A stretch of 64,000 nucleotides of DNA from Candidatus Arcticimaribacter sp. (lineage in GTDB: Bacteria > Bacteroidota > Bacteroidia > Flavobacteriales > Flavobacteriaceae): the NCBI GenBank assembly GCA_002708445.1, contig PAOB01000009.1, positions 29,780-93,779 of the forward strand, read 5' to 3'. Under the pieces are notes generated by a model. That model saw only the letters and a program-made list of their open reading frames with translations, ran no database searches and was not told the origin of the DNA. The position numbers were made by a program, and so were the translations under genes. Below are positions 8,579-17,495 of this stretch, piece after piece. Each line of letters opens with the position of its first letter. Positions within the stretch are counted from its first letter, which is position 1.

Positions 8579-9304
8579 ATGAAAAACACACTCATCGTCA
8601 TACCGACCTTCAATGAGGCGGATAACATAGAAGCGATTATTAATGAATTATTTCTAATAAGTGATAATTATCACGCACTTGTAGTGGATGATTCTTCACC
8701 TGACGGAACGGGTAAATTGGTGAAAAATCTTTCCAAGCAATATCCAAATCGTCTTTTTTTAGAAACCCGACTAAAAAAAGAAGGGCTTGGTCGTGCATAT
8801 TTACATGCTTTCCGATGGGCAAAATCAAGAGATTACAAATACATTTTTCAAATGGATGCTGATTTTTCTCACAACCCCAAGGATGTCCCCAAGATGGAAC
8901 AACTGATTGGTCAAGGGCCAGATGTTGTGATAGGTTCTCGGTATGTTGATGGTATTAATGTAGTAAACTGGCCTTTGGGAAGAATTTTACTTTCTCTAGG
9001 GGCATCGTATTACGTTAAATTCTTTACTGGACTTCCTGTAAAGGATCCTACAGCTGGTTTTGTGGGGTACAAATCTGAAGTGTTGGACGCAATTGATTTA
9101 GATGAAGTTAAATTTGTAGGATATGCTTTTCAAATAGAATTGAAATACAAAGCATGGATCAAAGGATTTACTCTGAAAGAACATTCGATCATATTTTTAA
9201 ATCGGGTAAAGGGACAATCCAAAATGAATGGGTCAATTATTTGGGAAGCAATTTACGGAGTATTGTATCTTCGAATAGAATCATTATTTAAACGTAAAAC
9301 ATGA
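8579..9304 (+). CDS. polyprenol monophosphomannose synthase-like GT2
   Basis: Family 2 glycosyltransferase that most likely transfers a sugar from an NDP-sugar to a polyprenyl phosphate (dolichyl-phosphate mannose synthase type). I place the start at ATG 8579 (241 aa, MKNTLIVIPTFNEADN), since the upstream 28 in-frame codons precede the universal GT2 opening. Motifs are DDSSPDGTG near residue 35, FQMDADFSHNP (DxD) near 93, and KDPTAGFVGY. There is no C-terminal membrane domain, so it is a soluble or membrane-associated form. Its stop overlaps pyrC by 4 nt. Confidence 0.9.
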   Translation: MKNTLIVIPTFNEADNIEAIINELFLISDNYHALVVDDSSPDGTGKLVKNLSKQYPNRLFLETRLKKEGLGRAYLHAFRWAKSRDYKYIFQMDADFSHNPKDVPKMEQLIGQGPDVVIGSRYVDGINVVNWPLGRILLSLGASYYVKFFTGLPVKDPTAGFVGYKSEVLDAIDLDEVKFVGYAFQIELKYKAWIKGFTLKEHSIIFLNRVKGQSKMNGSIIWEAIYGVLYLRIESLFKRKT

Positions 9305-10635
9305 ATACAGTTTTAATCAGAAATGCAACTGTTGTAAATGAGGGTTTACAGGAGATAAAAGATGTTTTGATTGTGGGAGAAAAAATCAAAAAAATTGGTG
9401 AAAATCTCAACATTAAAGCAAATCAGGTTATTGATGCAACGGGAAAACATTTGATCCCGGGATTGATAGACGATCAAGTTCATTTTAGAGAACCCGGTTT
9501 AACACACAAAGCAACGATTGAATCTGAATCACGTGCAGCAGTAGCAGGGGGAATTACTTCATTTATTGAAATGCCCAACACCACTCCCCAGACCACAAAT
9601 ATTGAAGCACTGGAGAATAAGTTTGATCGCGCCCGAGAAACATCACTTGCAAATTATTCTTTTATGTTTGGTGGAACCAACGACAATATTGAAGAAATAA
9701 AAAAACTTGATAAAACCAAAGTAGCTGGTCTTAAACTCTTCTTGGGATCCTCAACGGGTAATATGTTGGTTGATGATCAAGCAGTTTTAAAAGAAATCTT
9801 TTCTAGTACGGATCTTTTGATTTCGGTTCACTGTGAGGACGAATCAACAGTTAAAGCAAATTTTACAAAACATAAAGAACAATATGGAGAGAATATCCCC
9901 ATTGAATTACATCCAGTGATCAGGAGCCATGAAGCTTGTTATTTGTCTTCCTCAAGAGCAGTTTCTTTAGCCAAAGAAACTGGAGCACGTCTTCACATAT
10001 TTCATTTGTCAACTGCAATAGAAACTGAGCTTTTTAGAAATGACCTACCATTAGCCGAGAAAAAAATCACATCAGAAGTTTGTGTTCATCATCTCTGGTT
10101 TTCAGCCAAAGATTATGAAACACATGGTACCCGAATTAAATGGAATCCAGCAGTTAAAAATCAGAAAGATCAAGATGCACTATGGGAAGCACTTAATGAT
10201 GATCGAATTGATGTTTTAGCAACCGATCATGCACCTCATACACTTGAAGAGAAAAATAATAAATATGCCTCTGCTCCTTCTGGAGGACCATTGGTTCAAC
10301 ATGCACTCTTGGCATTACTAACCTCCTCAAAAAAAGGGAAAATATCTCTTGAAAAATTAGTTCAAAAAGCTTGTCATAATCCTGCAATTTTATTTGAAAT
10401 TGAGAAAAGAGGTTATGTAAAAGAAGGCTATTATGCCGATTTGGTATTAGTAGATTTAAAAAAAACAACAACCGTTACTTCAGAATCTTTACTCTACAAA
10501 TGCAAATGGTCTCCATTTGAAGGGGTAAAATTTCAAGCAAAAATTGACACAACATGGGTAAATGGTTCATGCGTATTTACAAAAGATTCTATTGTTGAAA
10601 ACAAAGCGGCGAAACGTTTAACTTTTAACAGATAA
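9301..10635 (+). CDS. pyrC: dihydroorotase (class I)
   Basis: Cyclises carbamoyl aspartate to dihydroorotate in pyrimidine synthesis; a TIM-barrel amidohydrolase of 444 aa. Seen: DDQVHFREPGLTHK near residues 57-70, the Lys-containing GLKLFLGSSTGNM, HCEDES, HIFHLS and the catalytic-Asp block ATDHAPHT. The usual N-terminal metal motif HxH is Q59-V-H61 here, a substitution I recall from other Bacteroidota dihydroorotases rather than a sign of inactivation. It overlaps the upstream glycosyltransferase by 4 nt and is followed after 4 nt by DUF4296. Confidence 0.95.
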   Translation: MNTVLIRNATVVNEGLQEIKDVLIVGEKIKKIGENLNIKANQVIDATGKHLIPGLIDDQVHFREPGLTHKATIESESRAAVAGGITSFIEMPNTTPQTTNIEALENKFDRARETSLANYSFMFGGTNDNIEEIKKLDKTKVAGLKLFLGSSTGNMLVDDQAVLKEIFSSTDLLISVHCEDESTVKANFTKHKEQYGENIPIELHPVIRSHEACYLSSSRAVSLAKETGARLHIFHLSTAIETELFRNDLPLAEKKITSEVCVHHLWFSAKDYETHGTRIKWNPAVKNQKDQDALWEALNDDRIDVLATDHAPHTLEEKNNKYASAPSGGPLVQHALLALLTSSKKGKISLEKLVQKACHNPAILFEIEKRGYVKEGYYADLVLVDLKKTTTVTSESLLYKCKWSPFEGVKFQAKIDTTWVNGSCVFTKDSIVENKAAKRLTFNR

Positions 10636-10639
10636 GATT

Positions 10640-10999
10640 ATGAAGAATATTTTAGTTCTTTTTGTCGTAATATTCTTTCTAGCATGCGATGGAAGTACAC
10701 CAGTAACTGAGCCAGAAAAAAAGATTTCACCCGAAATTATGGAGGATATCTTTTACGATTTAACAGTAATGAAATCCGTTCAAAACTCTAACGATTTAAA
10801 TGAGGAATTCAAAAGTTATCTCGGGACACAATACATTTATGAAAAGTATGGTATTGATAGTCTTCAGTTGATCCAAAATCAAATGTATTATGTCCAAAAA
10901 CCTAAACTGATGAAAAAGATTTTTCAAAACCTTGAAGCTCGATATTTAAACATTCAGGATAGTTTAGACACCCTGATTAAAAATGAGTATAAAAATTAA
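10640..10999 (+). CDS. DUF4296 domain lipoprotein
   Basis: A 119-aa predicted lipoprotein. The N-terminus MKNILVLFVVIFFLACDG is a signal peptide ending in a lipobox with Cys at residue 16. The mature part has the DUF4296 features ISPEIMEDIFYDLTVMKSVQN and YIYEKYGIDSLQLIQNQMYYV, which look largely helical. The function is unknown. It follows pyrC by 4 nt, a neighbourhood common in Flavobacteriia. Its 3' end overlaps the convergent epimerase gene by 4 nt. Confidence 0.88.
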   Translation: MKNILVLFVVIFFLACDGSTPVTEPEKKISPEIMEDIFYDLTVMKSVQNSNDLNEEFKSYLGTQYIYEKYGIDSLQLIQNQMYYVQKPKLMKKIFQNLEARYLNIQDSLDTLIKNEYKN

Positions 11000-11985
11000 A
11001 AAGGGTTTCCAACATTTTTAACCAAATACTTATCAATCTCTGAGTATCTGAAGGACGTTTTTTCTTCTATCCGAGTTCCCATTATTTTTTTTTCGCCACA
11101 GAGACTACCAATTAGTGCTTTAGTCATAAATCGTCTTTTACCAAACAATGAGAGGAAGATTTCGAGAAAATTAAAAAGTTGTAGCCAAGATTTTCTCAAG
11201 GCTATTTTTGGAGGTTTTTTCCCTTTTAAAAAAGCAATTCTTTTAAACATTTGTTCGTAGCTCCAATTTGCTGCAACAAGAACAAATCTCTCATTTTTTA
11301 TTTCAGAATTCATTAAATGAACAAGTACATCAACAACATCTTCGACCGTTACATAGCCTGTTGTGCCTTTTGGAAAAAAACGAAGACGATTATCTATTTG
11401 ATCGCACAAAAGCTCTAGTGGATTTCCTCTCACACCTGTGCCAAGAATTACACCGGGGTTGATTATTACCGCAGGAATTCCTTCTTGAGTTCCCCTCCAG
11501 ACTTCAAGTTCTGCCCCAAATTTAGAATAAGCATAAGGCGTATGATCAAGTTCTGCATTCCAAGGCGTTGATTCGTCAATAAAATCCGAGTTAAGATCAT
11601 TACCAAGGGCAGCAATGGAACTTATGTAAGCTATTTTTTTAAGTTGATGTTTTATGGCAAGATTAACCAAAAGGGTAGTTCCTTCTTGATTAACTTCCAT
11701 TAAAGTTTCTTGTTTGTAGTGAGCAAAAGAAATAAATGCAGCGCAATGATACAAATGCGTAATCCCTTCAAAAGCCAACTCAAGACTGGGAAGATTACAA
11801 ATATCTCCTTTACGCCAAATGATTTTGATTTCTTTTTTGGAAAGCATACGATCTTTTATGAAAGAAATCGTTGTTTCTTTTTTCGATTCTGAACGATAGA
11901 GTGCTACAACATCTTCATCTTGCTCAAGAAGTTTTAAAAGTAAATGAGACCCCACTAATCCAGTTGCTCCAGTAACTAAAATCAT
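10996..11985 (-). CDS. NAD(P)-dependent epimerase/dehydratase family protein
   Basis: Extended short-chain dehydrogenase fold, 329 aa. The Rossmann motif is GATGLVGSHLL at residues 6-16 and the catalytic motif is YAYSKFGAE (YxxxK) in the middle, with IAYISSIAALG before it. It resembles the DUF- and NAD-epimerase proteins often found beside tyrS and pyrC in Flavobacteriia; the substrate is not known, and dihydroflavonol-reductase-like annotations are only fold-based. A -7 box (TACTTTTG, 11990-11997) ends 4 nt before the ATG, pointing to an almost leaderless mRNA. Confidence 0.88.
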   Translation of the reverse strand: MILVTGATGLVGSHLLLKLLEQDEDVVALYRSESKKETTISFIKDRMLSKKEIKIIWRKGDICNLPSLELAFEGITHLYHCAAFISFAHYKQETLMEVNQEGTTLLVNLAIKHQLKKIAYISSIAALGNDLNSDFIDESTPWNAELDHTPYAYSKFGAELEVWRGTQEGIPAVIINPGVILGTGVRGNPLELLCDQIDNRLRFFPKGTTGYVTVEDVVDVLVHLMNSEIKNERFVLVAANWSYEQMFKRIAFLKGKKPPKIALRKSWLQLFNFLEIFLSLFGKRRFMTKALIGSLCGEKKIMGTRIEEKTSFRYSEIDKYLVKNVGNPF

Positions 11986-11989
11986 GATT

Positions 11990-11997
11990 CAAAAGTA
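11990..11997 (-). promoter_or_regulatory. -7 promoter box of the epimerase gene
   Basis: TACTTTTG on the minus strand matches TAnnTTTG perfectly and ends 4 nt before the ATG at 11985. No TTG is found at -33 spacing. Confidence 0.45.
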
Positions 11998-12038
11998 CTG
12001 TTTTTTATTATTGACTTTCTTGTTTCAGCTCAGAAATC

Positions 12039-12046
12039 TATCTTTG
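12039..12046 (+). promoter_or_regulatory. -7 promoter box upstream of tyrS
   Basis: TATCTTTG is a perfect TAnnTTTG match. A TTG at 12020-12022 gives a 16-nt spacer, one short of the usual range. The predicted transcript would have a leader of about 105 nt before tyrS, long for this window, and contains a 23-codon reading frame at 12069-12140. Confidence 0.5.
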
Positions 12047-12068
12047 TACAAATTGATGCCTTGCCGGT

Positions 12069-12140
12069 ATGGATTTGAAAGAATTACTAATTTGTTTTGA
12101 AGAGATCATTGAAATCAAAACGCTTAAGATCAATTTGTAA
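12069..12140 (+). other. possible 23-codon leader ORF before tyrS
   Basis: ATG at 12069 opens a short frame (MDLKELLICFEEIIEIKTL and four more residues) ending TAA at 12140, 14 nt before the tyrS ATG. It starts about 20 nt after the predicted transcription start. It contains no tyrosine codons, so a classic tyrosine attenuator is not supported. It may be chance. Confidence 0.2.
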
Positions 12141-12154
12141 ACTAGAACTATTAA

Positions 12155-13450
12155 ATGAAAAATCTTTTTGTTGAAGAGTTAAGATGGCGTGGAATGTTAC
12201 ATGACATTATGCCAGAAACTGAAAATCACTTAAATGAAAAAAAGACAACGGGATACATAGGTTTTGATCCCACTGCAGACTCACTCCATATTGGTAGTTT
12301 AGTGCAAATTATGATTTTAATGCATTTTCAAAAAGCAGGTCATCGACCCATAGCTCTTGTAGGTGGTGCTACTGGAATGATCGGTGACCCGTCTGGCAAA
12401 TCAGCAGAACGCAATTTGCTAAACGAACAAACCTTAAATAAAAATATTCAAGGGATTAAAAGTCAATTGTCTCGCTTTTTGGACTTTGATCAAAACAGCG
12501 AAAACCCAGCACTTCTAGTAAATAACTTTGATTGGATGAAAGGATATTCTTTGATTGACTTTTCAAGAGACATAGGAAAGCACATCACAGTAAATTACAT
12601 GATGTCCAAAGACTCAGTCAAAAAACGCTTGGGTTCAGAATCACAAGTGGGAATGTCATTTACAGAATTTACATATCAATTGTTACAGGGATACGATTTT
12701 TTACACCTTTACAAAAATCTAGATTGTACCCTTCAAATGGGAGGAAGTGATCAGTGGGGAAATATCACAACAGGGACCGAGCTTGTACGTCGCAAGGCAA
12801 ATGGAAAAGCCTACGCAATTACCTGTCCATTGATTACTAAAGCAGATGGGGCTAAATTTGGAAAAACAGAAGGAGGTAACATATGGTTGGATAAAGAACG
12901 CACTTCCCCATATAAATTTTATCAGTATTGGTTGAATGCTTCTGATGAAGACGCAGCAAATTACATAAAGATATTTACTTTCTTAAGCCGAGAAGAGATT
13001 GACTCTTTGATAGAGCAGCACAAGCAAGCACCGCATTTGAGAGTTTTACAAAACAAAATTGCAAATGAAATTACTTTTTTAGTGCACTCCAAAGATGATT
13101 TAGATAAAGCAAAAAAAGCTTCTCAAATTTTGTTTGGAAAATCAACTTCAGAGGAGCTTAAAAGTTTAGATATGGCAACCTTTTTAGATGTGTTTGAAGG
13201 AGTTCCACAGGGAGAAATAAGCAGGTCAAAACTAGAATCTGGAATTGATATTATTGCTGCCTTGGCGGGCGAATCTTCGTTCTTAAAATCCAATGGGGAA
13301 GCACGTCGTGCATTGAAAGAAAACTCGATTTCGATTAATAAAATTAAAGTAAACGACGAATATTCCATAACCAACAAAGATTTGATTAATGATCGATATG
13401 TTTTGCTTCAACGTGGAAAGAAAACTTATTTTATCCTCAAGTTCGTTTAA
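12155..13450 (+). CDS. tyrS: tyrosyl-tRNA synthetase
   Basis: Class I synthetase that charges tRNA-Tyr; 431 aa. The HIGH motif is LHIGSLV ([16 protein letters not shown], near residue 44), the KMSKS-type loop is KFGKTEGG near residue 233, and tyrosine-pocket segments GYDFLHLY and [11 protein letters not shown] are present. The C-terminal S4 RNA-binding domain is seen in the segment [18 protein letters not shown] and onward. The start ATG is preceded by a leader of about 105 nt. Its 3' end overlaps the convergent LuxE-like gene by 4 nt. Confidence 0.97.
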   Translation: MKNLFVEELRWRGMLHDIMPETENHLNEKKTTGYIGFDPTADSLHIGSLVQIMILMHFQKAGHRPIALVGGATGMIGDPSGKSAERNLLNEQTLNKNIQGIKSQLSRFLDFDQNSENPALLVNNFDWMKGYSLIDFSRDIGKHITVNYMMSKDSVKKRLGSESQVGMSFTEFTYQLLQGYDFLHLYKNLDCTLQMGGSDQWGNITTGTELVRRKANGKAYAITCPLITKADGAKFGKTEGGNIWLDKERTSPYKFYQYWLNASDEDAANYIKIFTFLSREEIDSLIEQHKQAPHLRVLQNKIANEITFLVHSKDDLDKAKKASQILFGKSTSEELKSLDMATFLDVFEGVPQGEISRSKLESGIDIIAALAGESSFLKSNGEARRALKENSISINKIKVNDEYSITNKDLINDRYVLLQRGKKTYFILKFV

Positions 13451-14430
13451 TAAACCAATAAATTACACCCTCGGATATCAGAGTAATCTGCTCTCCCCAG
13501 AATTTCAAATTGATTTTCAACATGGATTTTTCCGATGTCCTGAGTAGCAATAAAGGCACATGAAAATTGATTGGCAAGATCAATTACATTGACATTACCC
13601 ATTCCACCATTCTCTACTGACTTGAAAGGGTCTGTTACTTCGCGTAAAGAAACACGCATCCATGAAGGACAGCTAAAAATACCATGTCCAATAGAGTAAG
13701 CTTGTGAGAGTAATTCTGTCATCCCATATTCGGAGTGAATTTTTTCCACCCCAAAACCTTTGCAAAGTTGTTGATGTAGATCTTCTCGAATCAATTCTTT
13801 GCGTCTTCCTTTCATACCGCCAGTCTCCATAACAAGCGTATGATTTAGATCAAAATTAAATTGCTCTATCAAATCGAGAAGAGCAAAACTTACGCCAATT
13901 AAAATCGTGGGTTGTTGAGCAGCTTCAAGTTTTTCAATCACAGATTTTAGTTTCTCGTAATCATTTAAATAAAAACCACTATCAGTACCCTGACTTTGTT
14001 GAATGAGGCTCTCAGTCATGTAAATCAACGAAGATCCCTCTCGTTCAAGATAGGAGGGCAGTAATGCTAGAATAGTTACCTCTTTTGGATCTCCGTAAAA
14101 TGATCGAAATGCAAAATTGAAACTGTTCTCATAATCTTTCAGGCTTTTAATAAAATGTGTTGAAGTTTGTTTGCCACCAGTTCCACTTGAGCTAAAAGTA
14201 ATTTCCTCAGTTCCTTTAAAAGATTTTACTTCATGAGTTTTAAAAAACTGAATTGGTAAAAATGGAATTTGCTCAATCGAACTGACATCGGCCTTGTTAA
14301 AGTTAATTAAATCGCAATATGAGCGATAAACCGAATTGTTTTCATGCTGAAAAAAAAAGGTTTGCATGGCAAACATTTCAAAATCTGATTTTGAGTTAAT
14401 TTCCCAGAAATGTTCGATCGATCGTTTCAT
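13447..14430 (-). CDS. LuxE/PaaK-like acyl-protein synthetase family
   Basis: A 327-aa member of the ANL-like superfamily related to LuxE acyl-protein synthetases. Recognisable blocks are [14 protein letters not shown] near residue 55, the phosphate-loop-like [31 protein letters not shown] and [17 protein letters not shown] near the C-terminus. It probably activates a carboxylic acid with ATP; the substrate is unknown, and no luxCD partners are here. I use ATG 14430. The TTG at 14439 overlaps a perfect -7 box (TAGCTTTG, 14437-14444) and so cannot easily be the start. Confidence 0.85.
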   Translation of the reverse strand: MKRSIEHFWEINSKSDFEMFAMQTFFFQHENNSVYRSYCDLINFNKADVSSIEQIPFLPIQFFKTHEVKSFKGTEEITFSSSGTGGKQTSTHFIKSLKDYENSFNFAFRSFYGDPKEVTILALLPSYLEREGSSLIYMTESLIQQSQGTDSGFYLNDYEKLKSVIEKLEAAQQPTILIGVSFALLDLIEQFNFDLNHTLVMETGGMKGRRKELIREDLHQQLCKGFGVEKIHSEYGMTELLSQAYSIGHGIFSCPSWMRVSLREVTDPFKSVENGGMGNVNVIDLANQFSCAFIATQDIGKIHVENQFEILGRADYSDIRGCNLLVY

Positions 14431-14436
14431 AGAATA

Positions 14437-14444
14437 CAAAGCTA
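14437..14444 (-). promoter_or_regulatory. -7 promoter box of the LuxE-like gene
   Basis: TAGCTTTG on the minus strand matches TAnnTTTG and ends 6 nt before the ATG at 14430. It decides against the upstream TTG start. No -33 TTG is seen. Confidence 0.45.
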
Positions 14445-14525
14445 TTCATTTTTAAAGGTTTTCTATGTAATTTTGTTTCATTGTGAAGAAATCATTATTA
14501 AGTTAAAAGCGGTTAATTTTATTCT

Positions 14526-14533
14526 TATTTTTG
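14526..14533 (+). promoter_or_regulatory. -7 promoter box of the two-component operon
   Basis: TATTTTTG matches TAnnTTTG in the 163-nt spacer between the LuxE-like gene and the response regulator; it leaves a leader of about 55 nt. No TTG lies at the -33 position. Confidence 0.4.
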
Positions 14534-14593
14534 AGTAATTATGTTTTGTTTGATTATTGATTTAAAAATCAACCAATGAAATAGCAAGTCAAT

Positions 14594-15286
14594 ATGGAGA
14601 AAGATAAAATTAAAATTTTGTTGGTTGATGATGAGCCAGATATTATTGAAATTCTGAGTTACAACCTAAAAAAAGAAGGGTATCAAGTCTTTTCAGCTTC
14701 TAACGGTGAAGAAGCTTTAGTTCAGGTAGAAAAAGTTAAACCTCATTTAATAATTTTAGATGTCATGATGCCTGTAATGGACGGAATTGAAACCTGTGAA
14801 ATTATTCGGAAAGATAAACGCCATCTAGAAACAATAATCATGTTCTTGTCAGCACGTTCAGAAGATTACTCCCATGTTGCAGCTTTTGATGTAGGGGCAG
14901 ATGATTATGTAAATAAACCAATAAAGCCAAAAGTACTCAACTCAAAAGTAAATGCATTGCTAAGACGTTTTCTTAACAGCGAAGCCGCCTCAGAAATTGT
15001 CCACGGTGACCTGACCATTAATCTTGATGAATACAAAGTTACCATCAAGGATAAAAAGATATTATTTCCCAGAAAAGAATTTGAATTACTGAGACTATTG
15101 GCATCCCAGCCCGACAAGGTTTTTAAACGAGATGTTATTCTAGAATCTGTTTGGGGTAATAATGTAGTAGTAGGTGACAGAACTATTGATGTTCATGTAC
15201 GTAAATTGAGAGAGAAAATGGGTGCAAACTACATTAAAACGATTAAGGGAGTTGGATACAAATTTGTCATTAACCAGAACAATTGA
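14594..15286 (+). CDS. OmpR/PhoB-type response regulator
   Basis: Two-component transcription factor, 230 aa. The receiver domain has the acidic pair D12-D13, the phospho-acceptor D56 (LIILDVMMPVMDG), a switch Thr/Ser region (FLSARSED) and the conserved Lys in VNKPIKPK. The C-terminal winged-helix (FPRKEFELLRLLASQPDKVF, RTIDVHVRKLREKMG, IKGVGYKF) is of the OmpR/PhoB class. The stop overlaps the histidine kinase start. It resembles PhoB, and phosphate control is possible, but no pst or phoU genes are nearby, so the stimulus is open. Confidence 0.95.
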   Translation: MEKDKIKILLVDDEPDIIEILSYNLKKEGYQVFSASNGEEALVQVEKVKPHLIILDVMMPVMDGIETCEIIRKDKRHLETIIMFLSARSEDYSHVAAFDVGADDYVNKPIKPKVLNSKVNALLRRFLNSEAASEIVHGDLTINLDEYKVTIKDKKILFPRKEFELLRLLASQPDKVFKRDVILESVWGNNVVVGDRTIDVHVRKLREKMGANYIKTIKGVGYKFVINQNN

Positions 15287-16338
15287 TTAAATTATTCTTA
15301 AGATTTAGGACTTCATTCTTTATTACCCTATTCATATGTTTGTCCGGGGTTACACTGGTTATTGCCTTAAATTACTATTTCAAAGACCTTACATATTTTG
15401 ATTACCCATTGACAGCAATAGTGATAGGTTTTATTCTGTTCTTTTTTTTTTGTGTTTCATTTATTCAATATCAAATAGAACGATACATTTTATTGAAGGT
15501 AAAGGTTCTTTATGATGAATTTTACACCGAAGGATCATCTTTGAGCAAAAATTTATTGAAGAAAGATGCACAGTCCTTGACCAGAAGTATTCAGAACTTT
15601 GCAAAAGAGAGTAAGCTTGAAATAGAATTACTAAAAGTAAAAGACAACTACAGGAAAGAATTTATTGGAAACGTAGCACATGAATTAAAAACCCCTTTAT
15701 TTACAGTAGAAAGTTATATTTTAACCCTTCTAGAGGGTGCTGCCGATGATGAAGACATAAGAATCAAATACCTTCAAAAAGCTGCTCAAAGCATAGATCG
15801 ATTGAATCACATCGTTAATGATTTGGATTTAATAACCAAATTCGAGGCTGGAATCACATCAATAGAAATAGAACGTTTTGATTTAATTGTTTTAATTGAT
15901 GAAGTTTTGGGTCTTATGGAGATAAGAGCCAAGGAAAGAAAAATTGAATTGGTTTTTGAAAAACCCTCAGACAGTGATACTCTCTGGGTAAAAGCTGATA
16001 GAAAAAGAATTTCTCAAGTAATTACCAATTTAATTGTCAATTCTCTCAAGTATGGCGTAGTAGGTGGAACTTCAGAGATAGTCATAGGTTTTTTGAATAA
16101 ACAAAAAATATTGGTGCGGGTAATTGATAATGGAAGCGGAATTGAGGAAAAGCATATCCCAAGACTTTTTGAACGTTTTTACAGAATAGATAAAGCTAGA
16201 AATCGCGATGAAGGAGGTTCAGGGCTTGGGCTCGCTATTGTGAAACATATTATTGAGGCTCATCAAGAAAAAATTTATGTTCAAAGTACTTTTGGGGTTG
16301 GTTCAGAATTTTCTTTTTCGTTGCCCAAAACAAAATAG
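15283..16338 (+). CDS. sensor histidine kinase (PhoR-like)
   Basis: Membrane sensor kinase of 351 aa, paired with the upstream regulator. Two N-terminal helices (FFITLFICLSGVTLVIALNYYF and LTAIVIGFILFFFFCVSFI) enclose only about ten residues outside, so there is little periplasmic sensor. The HisKA box FIGNVAHELKTPLF carries the phospho-acceptor His133. The ATPase domain shows N (TNLIVNSLKYG), G1 (VIDNGSGI), F (FERFYRID) and G2 (GGSGLGLAIVKHII) boxes. It begins at TTG 15283, overlapping the regulator stop by 4 nt. Domain layout resembles short PhoR forms of Bacteroidota. Confidence 0.95.
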   Translation: MIKLFLRFRTSFFITLFICLSGVTLVIALNYYFKDLTYFDYPLTAIVIGFILFFFFCVSFIQYQIERYILLKVKVLYDEFYTEGSSLSKNLLKKDAQSLTRSIQNFAKESKLEIELLKVKDNYRKEFIGNVAHELKTPLFTVESYILTLLEGAADDEDIRIKYLQKAAQSIDRLNHIVNDLDLITKFEAGITSIEIERFDLIVLIDEVLGLMEIRAKERKIELVFEKPSDSDTLWVKADRKRISQVITNLIVNSLKYGVVGGTSEIVIGFLNKQKILVRVIDNGSGIEEKHIPRLFERFYRIDKARNRDEGGSGLGLAIVKHIIEAHQEKIYVQSTFGVGSEFSFSLPKTK

Positions 16339-16394
16339 TTCAAGACAGGAGTTCGCTTAAATTTTATTTATTTTTACACCCAAACAAATACATT

Positions 16395-17072
16395 TTGGGG
16401 AGCAAAAATAAATTAAAAAGATTCAATCAAAATTTAACATTTTCAAATGTAATTCAGCCAAGTCGAGAAGAATTGGTTGAGCAAAGATTTCCGTTAAAAG
16501 GAAATTGGAACAAAGATTTTTTTAAAAATGAAAACCCTATCGTTCTTGAATTGGGTTGTGGTAAAGGAGAGTACTCCGTTTATTTAGCTCAAAAGTTCCC
16601 TAAAAAAAACTTTATTGGGATTGATTTGAAAGGAGCTCGATTTTGGTCAGGTGCAAAAGAATCTCTCGAAAAAGGACTTCCAAATGTGGCTTTTATTCGT
16701 ACGCAAATAGAACTGGTAACAGACTTATTTTCAGCTTGTGAAGTTGATGAGATTTGGATAACGTTTCCTGATCCACAGATAAAATTTAAACGAACGAAAC
16801 ATCGGCTAACCAATCCCCAGTTTTTAGCCAAATACAAATCTATTCTAAAGCCTAAGGGTTTTGTTCATCTCAAAACTGATAACGAATACATGCACGGCTA
16901 CACCCTTGGCCTTTTGGAAGGGATGGGTATTGTAGTAGATTATTCTCATCATGATTTGTATGCCAATCCACATGCTCCCGAAGAAGCAACAGCAATTCAA
17001 ACGTATTATGAAAGTATTTACTTGGAGCAGAAAAAACCAATTACCTATTTAAAATTCAAATTTCCCAGATAA
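16395..17072 (+). CDS. trmB: tRNA (guanine-N7-)-methyltransferase
   Basis: SAM-dependent enzyme forming m7G46 in tRNA; 225 aa. The SAM motif is VLELGCGKGEYSVYLA near residue 52, and the TrmB-specific block ITFPDPQIKFKRTKHRLT lies near residue 122, followed by KSILKPKGFVHLKTDN. The start is TTG 16395 (MGSKNKLKRF), which agrees with the typical N-terminus. The last base is shared with the ATG of the next gene. The DNA repair-like neighbour and TrmB are often adjacent in Flavobacteriia. Confidence 0.95.
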   Translation: MGSKNKLKRFNQNLTFSNVIQPSREELVEQRFPLKGNWNKDFFKNENPIVLELGCGKGEYSVYLAQKFPKKNFIGIDLKGARFWSGAKESLEKGLPNVAFIRTQIELVTDLFSACEVDEIWITFPDPQIKFKRTKHRLTNPQFLAKYKSILKPKGFVHLKTDNEYMHGYTLGLLEGMGIVVDYSHHDLYANPHAPEEATAIQTYYESIYLEQKKPITYLKFKFPR

Positions 17073-17410
17073 TGTCCCCAAAAAAGCTTAATTTTTTTGA
17101 ACGTGTGTACGAAGTAGTTCGAAAAATTCCCTCTGGTCGAGTATCTTCATATGGTTTGATAGCACGTTATCTGGGATCGCCACAAAGTGCAAGAATGGTA
17201 GGTTGGGCAATGAATGCTTCGCACAACATAGATGATGTTCCAGCACATAGGGTAGTAAATAGATTGGGTCTTTTAACAGGGAAACATCATTTTGATGGAA
17301 CAAACCTCATGCAGCAATTACTCGAGAATGAAGGCATCGAAATCGAAGACAATCAAATAATTAATTTTGATCAATTTTTATGGGATCCATCCGATCATTT
17401 AACTTATTAA
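17072..17410 (+). CDS. alkyltransferase-like protein (ATL), lacks the catalytic Cys
   Basis: A 112-aa protein with only the DNA-binding domain of O6-methylguanine-DNA methyltransferases: FERVYEVVRKIPSGRVSSYG, then SARMVGWAMNAS (recognition helix and arginine finger) and VPAHRVVN. The methyl-accepting Cys of the PCHRV motif is Ala58 here. ATL proteins bind O6-alkylguanine without repairing it and recruit nucleotide excision repair. The Ala form is known from other bacterial ATLs. It starts on the last base of trmB. Confidence 0.92.
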   Translation: MSPKKLNFFERVYEVVRKIPSGRVSSYGLIARYLGSPQSARMVGWAMNASHNIDDVPAHRVVNRLGLLTGKHHFDGTNLMQQLLENEGIEIEDNQIINFDQFLWDPSDHLTY

Positions 17411-17454
17411 TACTCATAAGGTAGAGAAACGTTCTTATTCTCGATTGAGAACCT

Positions 17455-17462
17455 TATATTTG
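17455..17462 (+). promoter_or_regulatory. -7 promoter box of the mrp-nfu-ferredoxin operon
   Basis: TATATTTG is a perfect TAnnTTTG match, 33 nt before the mrp ATG. No TTG is found at 17-23 nt upstream. Confidence 0.45.
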
Positions 17463-17495
17463 CAGTTTAGAGTCAATATCTAAAGGGAAACCTAA

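Noticed and set aside
13447..14430. Bioluminescence (lux) cluster because of the LuxE-like gene
   Set aside because: No luxA, luxB, luxC or luxD nearby; the family is widespread in Flavobacteriia without light production.
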